64,000 bases of DNA. Origin: an uncultured Prevotella sp. (GTDB lineage: Bacteria; Bacteroidota; Bacteroidia; Bacteroidales; Bacteroidaceae). Positions 17,632 to 25,371 of this stretch are shown here, one piece after another. The notes under the pieces are model-generated. The model was not told where the DNA came from, did not search any database, and saw only the letters and a list, made by a program, of their open reading frames with translations. Position 1 is the first letter of the stretch. Every line of letters begins with the position of its first letter. The translations under genes and the position numbers were made by a program. The stretch covers positions 62,001-126,000 of the forward strand of contig CAKQMS010000002.1 of the NCBI GenBank assembly GCA_934254985.1, written 5' to 3'.

Positions 17632-18437
17632 TATTGATTCTTTATTTTCAAGAATTTCTTCATCATCTCCATAGGTAGCCCACGTCGACGAGCATAGTCG
17701 TTCATCTGGTCTTTACCTATATCGCCAATGCTGAAATATTTAGCCTGCGGATGTGCAAACATCAATCCTGATACCGAAGCATGCGGAGTCATCATTCCGC
17801 TTTCTGTTAGTCGGATGCCTATCTGCCTCATGTTGATGATATTGTCTATCATGAAGTTGATACTTGCATCAGGTATCGATGGATAGCCAACGGCTGGTCG
17901 TATGCCAACATATCGGCAATTTAGCAAGTCGTCGATAGAAGCCTGCTCATCTGGAGCATAGCCCCATATCTTGGTTCTCACCTCTTGGTGTAAGCGCTCG
18001 GCTGTAGCCTCAGCCAATCTGTCGGCAAGGGTTTGCGCAAGCATAGTCTGATAGCAGTCAGAGCTATTGCGACTCACAGCAGGCGCATCTACAGTTGCTG
18101 CAAAGATGCCAAGTTTGTCAGTAATACCCGACGACAATGGTCGGATAAAGTCGGCAAGACATAGGTTTGGCATACCTTCTGTAGTTGGTTTCTGCTGTCG
18201 GAGGAATGGTATGCGTGTGCCTGCAGCTATGATATCGTCGCCATCAGAATTAGCATCCACTATCTCAACAACAGCATGCGTTTGGTATCTATCTTCCCAT
18301 TCTTCAAGCATTCGCAATGCTTCTTGCTTCTGTTTTTTTTGTTCGCTTTCGGGCTTTCCTGATAATCCCCAAGCATGGAAGAAGTATATCCAGTTGATAT
18401 ATGGCACAATATCCGAGATTCGATAATCTATCACCAT
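17631..18437 (-). CDS. Stand-alone methionine synthase (MetH) reactivation domain protein
   Basis: 268 residues that match only the C-terminal AdoMet-binding activation domain of cobalamin-dependent MetH. The key blocks are IWGYAPDE (158-164), the AdoMet-binding RPAVGY (180-185) followed by PSIPD, SVSGLMFAHPQAKYFSIGDI, and DYARRRGLPMEM. There is no homocysteine, folate or cobalamin domain. In MetH this domain reductively remethylates cob(II)alamin with flavodoxin and AdoMet. A separate domain implies a MetH without it elsewhere in the genome. It is tightly packed between pyrC (3 bp) and the phosphoesterase gene (1 bp overlap). Confidence 0.9.
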   Translation of the reverse strand: MVIDYRISDIVPYINWIYFFHAWGLSGKPESEQKKQKQEALRMLEEWEDRYQTHAVVEIVDANSDGDDIIAAGTRIPFLRQQKPTTEGMPNLCLADFIRPLSSGITDKLGIFAATVDAPAVSRNSSDCYQTMLAQTLADRLAEATAERLHQEVRTKIWGYAPDEQASIDDLLNCRYVGIRPAVGYPSIPDASINFMIDNIINMRQIGIRLTESGMMTPHASVSGLMFAHPQAKYFSIGDIGKDQMNDYARRRGLPMEMMKKFLKIKNQ

Positions 18438-18440
18438 GCT

Positions 18441-19766
18441 CTATCTGAATTCCAATTGCTGTCCGATATATTCTGCATCTACCTTACCATCAGCATAAAC
18501 GGTATGACCATTGCAGATAGTCTGCTTCACATGCCAATTATATTCATGTCCCTCCATAGGGCTCCATCCACACTTGCTCTGTATGCACTCCTTGGTAACA
18601 GTCCATGGCTTACCCTGAGCAACAATCGCAATATCAGCATGATAGCCAGGGCGCAGGTAGCCACGCTTATTGATAGCAAACAGTTTGGCAGGATTATGAC
18701 ACATCAATTCCACAAGCCGTTCGATAGAAATGATGCCCTGATCCATCAGTTCGAGCATTGTCACCAACGAGAACTGTACCATAGGCATTCCCGAAGTAGC
18801 CTTTGCTGCTCCACCCTGCTTATCTGCCAAGAGATGAGGAGCATGGTCGGTACCAACAACAGATATTCTGCCATCGGCAATAGCTTTTCTCAATGCATCT
18901 CTATCTTCAGGACGCTTTATAGCAGGATTGCACTTTATCAATGCACGCTTTGTGGCATAGTCGGCAGACGAGAAAAAGAGATGTGCCACGGTAGCCTCAA
19001 GGCTGATGTTGTCGGTAGCCAAATCCAATTCTTTCTCTGTACTCACATGGGCGATATGCAGACGAGTACCAAACTGGCGAGCCAAACCTGCAGCCAAGGC
19101 TGCCGACTCATAGCATGCTTCCTCTGAGCGAATCAGCGGATGCAACATCACATCAGGGTCGTCGCCATAAGCTTTCTTCATCTGCTCCATGTTGCGATTG
19201 ATGATATCTGTATCTTCGCAATGCGACATCAGAGGCACATTGAGTTCTGCTGCCTTCTGAAATATTTTCAATAGCGAACCATACTTATCAACAAGCATAT
19301 TGCCTGTGCTTGAACCCATGAAGAGTTTTATTCCAGGCACATGATGCCAGTCTACACTATCCATTATGCCTACATTATCGTTTGTAGCACCGATAAAGAA
19401 AGCATAGTTCACATGACTCTTCTGTCGTGCCAGCTCTTCCTTTTGACTCAGAGCCTCAAGGGTTGTTGTTTGCGGAATGGTGTTAGGCATCTCAAGGTAT
19501 GATGTTACACCACCTGCCGCAGCCGCCTTCGACTCGCTGTTGATATCAGCCTTTTGTGTTAGTCCAGGCTCACGGAAGTGAACATGATCGTCTATAATGC
19601 CTGGCAAAACGAAACACCCTGTGGCGTCTACTGTTTCCGAGTAGTTTCCACAGGGTGCTTCGCCTTGACCTATACTATCTATCAAGCCGTTATCAATCAC
19701 GATATAGCCCTCGAAGGTTTTTCCTTCGTTGACAATACGGCCATTCTGTATCAAAGTCTTGGTCAT
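18441..19766 (-). CDS. pyrC: Dihydroorotase
   Basis: A 441-residue amidohydrolase that cyclises carbamoyl-aspartate to dihydroorotate in pyrimidine synthesis. The metal-binding motif is DDHVHFREPGLTQKADINSE, the later metal-site histidines are in MSHCED and LHIAHVSTEKE, and the catalytic Asp is in VVGTDHAPHLL. Length and motifs fit the class I (PyrC of Bacteroidota) or allantoinase-like branch; allantoinase is the main alternative. It is followed directly by the MetH reactivation gene, phosphoesterase and plsC, so it is the probable first gene of a four-gene operon. Confidence 0.9.
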   Translation of the reverse strand: MTKTLIQNGRIVNEGKTFEGYIVIDNGLIDSIGQGEAPCGNYSETVDATGCFVLPGIIDDHVHFREPGLTQKADINSESKAAAAGGVTSYLEMPNTIPQTTTLEALSQKEELARQKSHVNYAFFIGATNDNVGIMDSVDWHHVPGIKLFMGSSTGNMLVDKYGSLLKIFQKAAELNVPLMSHCEDTDIINRNMEQMKKAYGDDPDVMLHPLIRSEEACYESAALAAGLARQFGTRLHIAHVSTEKELDLATDNISLEATVAHLFFSSADYATKRALIKCNPAIKRPEDRDALRKAIADGRISVVGTDHAPHLLADKQGGAAKATSGMPMVQFSLVTMLELMDQGIISIERLVELMCHNPAKLFAINKRGYLRPGYHADIAIVAQGKPWTVTKECIQSKCGWSPMEGHEYNWHVKQTICNGHTVYADGKVDAEYIGQQLEFR

Positions 19767-19835
19767 AATATCATTATCTTTTATTCTCTATAGATTTGGC
19801 TTCCAAAGAGTTTACCTTACTTATTCAGATAAGGG

Positions 19836-20612
19836 TTATTCTGCAGGTTTAGCCAGTTCGTTAGGTGTTGGAGCGTTAGGCACTGGAGCCACAGGCTGCT
19901 GTACAGGAGTTTCCTTCATACCATTCATTATCTGCTGGTTTTCCTGTGCCTTCTCATAATATTCCTTCACCATAGGGTCGTTCTTGAATTTGTCGGTGGC
20001 CTTGGTCATGATATCCTCTATCCAAGCATCGAGCATAGGGAATTCATACTTGCTGGTGCATGTGTTCAGGAAGACCCAAGGTCCGAGGATATTGTCCATA
20101 TTGTCCTCAACAAACTTAGTAACGAGCTTATCCATCTTCTCGTTTAGCGCCTCGTCCTCAGCCTGTAGCTGTCTGATAACAGGCTCCATATCCTTGCCGT
20201 CCATGATAGCTTGGTCGTGCTTGTGCACCAATTCGGCACTTGCATTAGCCAACTTCTGATATTCTTTGATAAATTCTGTAAGCTCATCGTTGAGCGGAGT
20301 GCCTGTAACGGTCTGCTGCAGATTATCTATCTTTATGGTAATGTCGCCATCCTCAAGCACAACGGGCAGTGCAGGCACACCATTCATGAAGACGTTGGCT
20401 ACACGTACAGAATCGATGGTACCACTAAACTTAAACTTACCATGAAGCACATCGCACGAGTCGAGGTCCTTAAAGGTAGTGTCGGTAAACACCTTAAGAT
20501 AAAGTTTTTGTCCATCGAGGTTAGAAATGCTTGATGTGCCATCAATATTGAAACTATTGGCACACGACGATAGACCGAGAACGGCCATCACTACATAAAT
20601 TATCTTATTCAT
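19836..20612 (-). CDS. DUF4369-type lipoprotein
   Basis: About 258 residues. The start is moved to the ATG of MNKIIYVVMAVLGLSSCANS so that the lipobox (LSSC) is at a normal distance. The N-terminal about 100 residues (DGQKLYLKVFTDTTFKDLDS, then HGKFKFSGTID) match the DUF4369 beta domain that in Bacteroidota often precedes thioredoxin-like domains. No thioredoxin domain follows here. Instead there is a charged helical region and a Pro-rich tail (QQPVAPVPNAPTPNE). The function is unknown. Confidence 0.75.
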   Translation of the reverse strand: MNKIIYVVMAVLGLSSCANSFNIDGTSSISNLDGQKLYLKVFTDTTFKDLDSCDVLHGKFKFSGTIDSVRVANVFMNGVPALPVVLEDGDITIKIDNLQQTVTGTPLNDELTEFIKEYQKLANASAELVHKHDQAIMDGKDMEPVIRQLQAEDEALNEKMDKLVTKFVEDNMDNILGPWVFLNTCTSKYEFPMLDAWIEDIMTKATDKFKNDPMVKEYYEKAQENQQIMNGMKETPVQQPVAPVPNAPTPNELAKPAE

Positions 20613-20672
20613 ATCGTTGATTATCTTCACATGCTTCACATCTCGCAAACGAGAAAATTGCATTTTGTGCAT

Positions 20673-20681
20673 GCAAAGATA
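20673..20681 (-). promoter_or_regulatory. -7 box for the DUF4369 lipoprotein gene
   Basis: The minus strand reads TATCTTTGC, a full match to TAnnTTTGC. It lies 60 bp before the chosen start, and overlaps or abuts the longer alternative start, which argues against that longer start. Confidence 0.6.
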
Positions 20682-20732
20682 GTATGTTTGAAGGATGTGG
20701 GGAAATAAATTTGCGCTATTTATAACAACAAG

Positions 20733-21152
20733 CTATTCTTTTATATTTTTTTTGGATAGTTCGTGATCTATACGATGTGTGGTATAAACCTCTATAACCG
20801 CAGCTATCAGCAGTAGTACCACCCATTTGTTGTACAGAATCTCGATATAGTCGGCATAGTTGCTAAACATTGGTTGGAAGAAATGATAATGACTATCTGC
20901 CATCAGCACTCCTGCCACAACAAAGAATATGCTTGCCAAGCCTTGAATGTTTTTTAGGCGTTTTAATGTTGTATCTGTTCCTGTGTATATCTGCATTGTC
21001 TGCATAAGGCTGAACATCACGGCTCCTACAAGGAACACCCAGCACACAATACCACGAAGCCACATTGCTACGTAGCATCCTGCACCTATCACCATGAGTG
21101 CACCACCCAACAGGAATATTACAGACTGTATCTTATTTAGTTGTTTCATCAT
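20733..21152 (-). CDS. Four-helix inner-membrane protein of unknown function
   Basis: About 139 residues from the ATG of MMKQLNKIQSVIFLLGGALM; upstream codons give a GTG start inside the previous gene. Four hydrophobic segments are visible: SVIFLLGGALMVIGAGCYV, IVCWVFLVGAVMFSLM, LASIFFVVAGVLM and WVVLLLIAAVIEVYTT. The C-terminus is lysine-rich. It overlaps the 3' end of the FtsB-like gene by about 20 bp, so the two are translationally coupled. I do not recognise the family. Confidence 0.75.
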   Translation of the reverse strand: MMKQLNKIQSVIFLLGGALMVIGAGCYVAMWLRGIVCWVFLVGAVMFSLMQTMQIYTGTDTTLKRLKNIQGLASIFFVVAGVLMADSHYHFFQPMFSNYADYIEILYNKWVVLLLIAAVIEVYTTHRIDHELSKKNIKE

Positions 21153-21468
21153 CTTTTGTAAATTGCACGTCATCACTCAACACAAAGACGTCCTCATCGT
21201 CGGCCTTCATGAAGTATTTTTCTCTTGCTATCTTTTCTATTTTTTTGGGGTCACGCTTCAGTTCATGCAGAGCCTCTGCGTTCTTGGCATGGGTTTCATC
21301 GTAAGCCTTTATCTGGTCTTTAAGATCGCTTATCTGCAAGTCGTATTTCACACGCTGCACAAAGCTATTGTCATCGACAAAACCTACGACCACAATACCT
21401 AACACTATCACTATAACATATTTATAGTGAGATATCATGTTCCAGATAATATTTAGTTTTTTGCCCAT
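21133..21468 (-). CDS. FtsB/DivIC-family septum formation protein
   Basis: A 111-residue bitopic membrane protein. A short cytoplasmic N-terminus is followed by one transmembrane helix (YVIVIVLGIVVVGFVDD), a coiled coil (about 40-75, QISDLKDQIKAYDETHAKNA) and the motif KIEKIAREKYFMKADDEDVF typical of the family. These proteins link FtsL and FtsQ in the divisome and help activate septal peptidoglycan synthesis. The acidic tail is longer than usual. A -7 box lies just upstream. Confidence 0.88.
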   Translation of the reverse strand: MGKKLNIIWNMISHYKYVIVIVLGIVVVGFVDDNSFVQRVKYDLQISDLKDQIKAYDETHAKNAEALHELKRDPKKIEKIAREKYFMKADDEDVFVLSDDVQFTKDDETTK

Positions 21469-21495
21469 TCCTGTTATTAATTCAATTTTAGTTGG

Positions 21496-21504
21496 GCAAA
21501 GTTA
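21496..21504 (-). promoter_or_regulatory. -7 box for the ftsB-like operon
   Basis: The minus strand reads TAACTTTGC, a full match to TAnnTTTGC, 28 bp upstream of the start codon at 21468. Confidence 0.65.
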
Positions 21505-21544
21505 CTATAATTATCCGAATTCGATGCGTGTTTCACAAATTTTA

Positions 21545-22486
21545 TTATTCGGGCTCAACATATTTGCCATCCACCTTTGTTGGCTCAAGATGCAGTCCGA
21601 TATAGGTATCTTTACCGAAGCGCTCGCGTAGTCGGCGTTCTATGTTGGAAGCATGTTCATGGGCATGATAAAGGGATGTATTGCCTGGCAAACGAAGGTG
21701 CATGGTCAGGGCTATATTGTTGCCAATACGACGGGTGCGCAGATGATGAATACTGCTCACACAAGGTTCTTCTTCAGCAATTCTGATTATCTCTTCTTCT
21801 ACATCTTCTGGTAGACTATGCTCCATAAGTTCGTCCACAGTTTGCTTGAGCAGTCGCAATGATGCACCTATAATAAAGAAGCTCACTATTATGGCTGCTA
21901 TAGGATCGAGCACAGTCCACTCTGCACCAAGCAATATTGCTCCACCAATACCCAAGGCTGTGCCTATTGACGATAAGGCATCAGAACGATGATGCCATGC
22001 GTTGGCAACTACTGCTTGTGAGCCAACTTTCTTACCCACAGCAACAGTAAACTGATAAGCCCACTCCTTGAGCACAATGCTTGCCAAGGCTGCTATCAAC
22101 GCTATCCATCCTGGCTTTGGCAATGCTATTCCTTGGATGGCATGATAGGTCTTCACCATTCCATCATAGCAAATCATCACTCCCACCATCAACAAAGCCA
22201 TACCTATAATGGCTGATGCTAAGGTTTCGTATTTGCCATGTCCATAGTCGTGGTCTTTGTCTTCGGGCTTATTGCCGATATGCACAAACACCATAACTAT
22301 GATATCTGTAAGAAAGTCGGATAGAGAATGTACGGCATCTGCTATCATCGCTGCAGAATTACCAAGAATACCTGCTGCAAACTTAAGCACCAACAGCACC
22401 ACGTTGATAGCACTTCCCATTAATGTTACGCGATATATCTTACGCTCACGCGTCTTTGCTTCATCATCAACAACTTTATTTTCCAT
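21545..22486 (-). CDS. Cation diffusion facilitator family transporter
   Basis: A 313-residue CDF exporter of divalent metals (Zn, Fe, Co or Mn) by proton antiport. The metal sites are HSLSD in helix II and HHRSD in helix V. Six hydrophobic segments fill the first about 215 residues. A cytoplasmic ferredoxin-like domain follows (VSSIHHLRTRRIGNNIALTM, then HLRLPGNTSLYHAHEHASNI). Metal specificity cannot be assigned. It is divergent from mnmA. Confidence 0.92.
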   Translation of the reverse strand: MENKVVDDEAKTRERKIYRVTLMGSAINVVLLVLKFAAGILGNSAAMIADAVHSLSDFLTDIIVMVFVHIGNKPEDKDHDYGHGKYETLASAIIGMALLMVGVMICYDGMVKTYHAIQGIALPKPGWIALIAALASIVLKEWAYQFTVAVGKKVGSQAVVANAWHHRSDALSSIGTALGIGGAILLGAEWTVLDPIAAIIVSFFIIGASLRLLKQTVDELMEHSLPEDVEEEIIRIAEEEPCVSSIHHLRTRRIGNNIALTMHLRLPGNTSLYHAHEHASNIERRLRERFGKDTYIGLHLEPTKVDGKYVEPE

Positions 22487-22587
22487 AATGATAAATGATA
22501 ATAGTTATATCTATCTGATAAAAACGAATGAAATATAGAATTATTGTAAAAAACATGGCTTTCATTTCTTATATCAATTCTTTTATT

Positions 22588-22596
22588 TAACTTTGC
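22588..22596 (+). promoter_or_regulatory. -7 box abutting the mnmA start codon
   Basis: TAACTTTGC, a full match to TAnnTTTGC, ends only 3 bp (AAC) before the ATG at 22600. If used, transcription would begin at or next to the A of the start codon, giving a leaderless mRNA. Confidence 0.6.
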
Positions 22597-22599
22597 AAC

Positions 22600-23676
22600 A
22601 TGGATTTAGCAGAAATTAAAGATAAGAAGATAGCTGTGCTGTTGTCTGGAGGTGTAGACAGCAGTGTGGTAGTTCACGAGTTTGCCTCGTTGGGCTTGCA
22701 TCCCGATTGCTTCTATATAAAGATAGGTCCTGAGGAACAGGAGGAATGGGACTGCTCAAGCGAAGAGGATCTTGAGATGGCTACTGCCGTAGCTCACAAA
22801 TATGGTTGCAAACTACAGGTAGTAGATTGCCATAAGGAATATTGGACTCAGGTTACTCGCTACACCATGGAGAAGGTGAAGGCGGGATTCACTCCTAACC
22901 CTGATGTAATGTGCAACCGCTTGGTTAAGTTTGGTGCCTTCAACGAAAAGATGGGACACAACTACGACCTCATTGCTACAGGCCACTATGCACAGACGGA
23001 ATGGATAGATGGTAAGAAATGGCTTACCACCAGTCCTGACCCAGTGAAAGACCAGACCGACTTCCTTGCACAGATATATGATTGGCAACTCAAAAAAGCC
23101 ATCTTCCCTATTGGTCACTATCAAAAGGGCGAAGTAAGAGAGATTGCTGAGCGTGAACATTTGGTAAACGCAAAGCGTCGCGACAGCCAAGGCATCTGCT
23201 TTCTTGGACAAATCAACTACAACGAATATATCCGTCGATATCTTGGCGAAATGCCTGGAAAGGTAATAGAACTTGAAACTGGCAAGGTGATAGGCGAACA
23301 TCGAGGTCTATGGTTTCACACTATCGGTCAACGCAAAGGTCTTGGCTTTGGTGGTGGTCCTTGGTTTGTTGTAAAGAAGGATGTAGAGGCTAATATATTG
23401 TATGTCAGCCACGGCTATGACCCAGAGACTGCTTACAAGCAAGACTTCAAGATTCATGATTTCCATTTCCTCACAACCGAAGTCAACGAACCTCGTGTCA
23501 CATTTAAGATTCGCCACACTCCAGAATACCATCATGCAACAGTAGAGAAGACTGCCGAAGGCGCATACATCATCCATTCAGACGAGAAGATACATGGTGT
23601 TGCCCCTGGCCAGTTCTGTGTTGTATACGATGAAGACCATCACAAATGCTATGGTAGCGGCGAAATAACGCTATAA
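22600..23676 (+). CDS. mnmA: tRNA-uridine 2-sulfurtransferase
   Basis: A 358-residue enzyme that thiolates U34 of Lys, Glu and Gln tRNAs. It has the PP-loop ATP site SGGVDS (16-21), the catalytic Cys105 in NPDVMCNR and the persulfide Cys200 in DSQGICF. The C-terminal beta-barrel contains FHTIGQRKGLGFGGGPWFVV. All blocks are present in the usual order. The start is fixed by the PP-loop lying 15 residues in, with no other Met nearby. A 20 bp imperfect stem terminator follows. Confidence 0.96.
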   Translation: MDLAEIKDKKIAVLLSGGVDSSVVVHEFASLGLHPDCFYIKIGPEEQEEWDCSSEEDLEMATAVAHKYGCKLQVVDCHKEYWTQVTRYTMEKVKAGFTPNPDVMCNRLVKFGAFNEKMGHNYDLIATGHYAQTEWIDGKKWLTTSPDPVKDQTDFLAQIYDWQLKKAIFPIGHYQKGEVREIAEREHLVNAKRRDSQGICFLGQINYNEYIRRYLGEMPGKVIELETGKVIGEHRGLWFHTIGQRKGLGFGGGPWFVVKKDVEANILYVSHGYDPETAYKQDFKIHDFHFLTTEVNEPRVTFKIRHTPEYHHATVEKTAEGAYIIHSDEKIHGVAPGQFCVVYDEDHHKCYGSGEITL

Positions 23677-23700
23677 GAATAGGATATTAAACATAACATC

Positions 23701-23760
23701 TAAGCTATATTTCGGAAAATATAAGTTGCATTTTCCAAAATATAGCTTATCTTTTATAGT
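23701..23760 (+). terminator. Terminator after mnmA
   Basis: A 20 bp stem pairs 23701-23720 with 23730-23749 with one mismatch. It starts TAAGCTATATTT and is followed by TCTTTTATAGTTTT. The rest of the 341 bp gap to the GH88 gene is AT-rich and holds only the promoter below. Confidence 0.8.
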
Positions 23761-23932
23761 TTTAATAAATATCTTTCAAATCTACAAGATACTTAATAAG
23801 ATTTTTTTAATAAATATCACTATAATAAGTAAAATAAGTAGCATAATAGACAAAATTCTGCATTTTATTACTATTAAACTAATATTTTTAGAAAAAAATC
23901 TATTAAATACCGATTATATGGAGAAAAAGTAT

Positions 23933-23941
23933 TAATTTTGC
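23933..23941 (+). promoter_or_regulatory. -7 box for the GH88 gene
   Basis: TAATTTTGC is a full match to TAnnTTTGC, 76 bp before the ATG. No clear -33 TTTG is visible, which is common for regulated promoters of this group. Confidence 0.6.
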
Positions 23942-24017
23942 ACACGAAAAACAATACTACAAAACCTATTACTACAAAACTTTTGAAATGGCAAACTTTA
24001 ATTAAACCTAATAAAAT

Positions 24018-25244
24018 ATGAAATTACATTCTTTTTCAGTAAAGATTTCAGCCGTAGCGATAGCAATGGCAAGCCTTTGTGGGTGTCAAACTAAGGATAC
24101 AACAAAGGACATTATTCAAGACAACGTCGACAATGCTGTAGCACAGTTAACCCTACAGACCGACATTATCGAAAAAAGTGGTAAGTTTCTGAACCCACGT
24201 ACCTATGAAAATGGTAAAATGAACTATGTGCCTATCGATGATTGGTGCTCAGGATTTTTCCCAGGTACATTATGGTACACATATAAACTTACTGGCGATA
24301 AGAAATGGGAAACACTGGCTGCTAAATATACAGAACAGCTCGACTCTGTAAAGCATCTTAAATGGCACCACGATGTTGGCTTCATGATTGGCAGTAGCTA
24401 TCTTAATGGACTGCTCTTGGATGGTAAGGAGGAATATAAGCCTGTTATCATCGAGGCTGCCAAGTCACTTTCTACTCGTTTCCGCAAGGGTGCTGGTATC
24501 ATCCAGTCATGGAATGTTGACAAAGGCACATGGCAGGCAGAGCGTGGATGGACTTGTCCTGTTATCATTGATAATATGATGAACCTTGAACTTCTTTTCG
24601 AGGCTACTCGTTTGTCGGGCGACTCTACCTATTATAATATAGCAGTTAGCCATGCCAACACAACCCTCAAGAATCACTTCCGCGAGGACAACAGTTGCTA
24701 CCATGTTATTGACTACAACCCAGAGACAGGCGAAGTGCTTCACAAGCATACAGCTCAGGGCTATGCTCACGAAACAGCATGGGCACGCGGACAGGTTTGG
24801 GCTCTCTATGGCTACACAATGTGCTATCGTTATACTAAGGACGAGCGCTACTTAGAGCACGCACAGAAGGTTTACGACTTTATCTTCAACCATCCTAACT
24901 TGCCAAAGGATCTTGTTCCTTACTGGGACTATAACGCTCCAAAGATTCCTAACGAGCCACGTGATGCTTCTGCTGCAGCATGTACTGCTTCAGCACTCTA
25001 TGAGTTGGCTACATATGTTCCTAACAAGGGTTACAAGGAGACTGCAGACAAGATTATCGAAAGCTTAAGTTCTCCTGCTTATCGTGCAAAGGTGGGTACA
25101 AATGGTAACTTCATTCTCATGCATAGTGTAGGTAGCATTCCTCACGGACATGAAATTGACACTCCACTCAACTACGCAGACTATTACTTCATGGAAGCTC
25201 TCCTACGCAAGCAGCGTACAGAAAAAGGAGAACCTGTAAGATAA
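24018..25244 (+). CDS. GH88 unsaturated glucuronyl hydrolase, lipoprotein
   Basis: A 408-residue enzyme that hydrates the 4,5-double bond of unsaturated uronates released by polysaccharide lyases, freeing the next sugar. The export signal has a lipobox-like SLCGC with Cys23. The two acidic residues of the family align as Asp119 (WHHDVGFM) and Asp185 (IIDNMMN), 66 residues apart. Other family blocks are WCSGFFPGTLWY, the AHETAWARGQVWALYGY segment and GSIPHGHEIDTPLNYADYYF. It opens a PUL that also encodes a PL8 lyase, which makes its product chemically sensible. A stable hairpin separates it from susC. Confidence 0.93.
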   Translation: MKLHSFSVKISAVAIAMASLCGCQTKDTTKDIIQDNVDNAVAQLTLQTDIIEKSGKFLNPRTYENGKMNYVPIDDWCSGFFPGTLWYTYKLTGDKKWETLAAKYTEQLDSVKHLKWHHDVGFMIGSSYLNGLLLDGKEEYKPVIIEAAKSLSTRFRKGAGIIQSWNVDKGTWQAERGWTCPVIIDNMMNLELLFEATRLSGDSTYYNIAVSHANTTLKNHFREDNSCYHVIDYNPETGEVLHKHTAQGYAHETAWARGQVWALYGYTMCYRYTKDERYLEHAQKVYDFIFNHPNLPKDLVPYWDYNAPKIPNEPRDASAAACTASALYELATYVPNKGYKETADKIIESLSSPAYRAKVGTNGNFILMHSVGSIPHGHEIDTPLNYADYYFMEALLRKQRTEKGEPVR

Positions 25245-25274
25245 AAGAAACTCATTCGATATTAATCAGTACAA

Positions 25275-25309
25275 AAGTTAAGGGGCTCTCATTTTTAGCT
25301 CCTTAACTT
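25275..25309 (+). other. Hairpin between GH88 gene and susC
   Basis: A 13 bp stem (AAGTTAAGGGGCT with AGCTCCTTAACTT, one G-U pair) is not followed by a T-tract, so it is not a standard terminator. It may be an RNA-processing or stability element that sets different levels of GH88 and SusC, or a weak attenuator. Confidence 0.5.
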
Positions 25310-25371
25310 CTGTGCATATATTCACTTCTACTCTTTTTTAGAGTAATTTTATAATCTAGTATCTATTCTCT

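Noticed and set aside
23701..24017. Small ORF between mnmA and the GH88 gene
   Set aside because: The Ile/Lys-rich frame reflects AT-rich DNA and overlaps the mnmA terminator.
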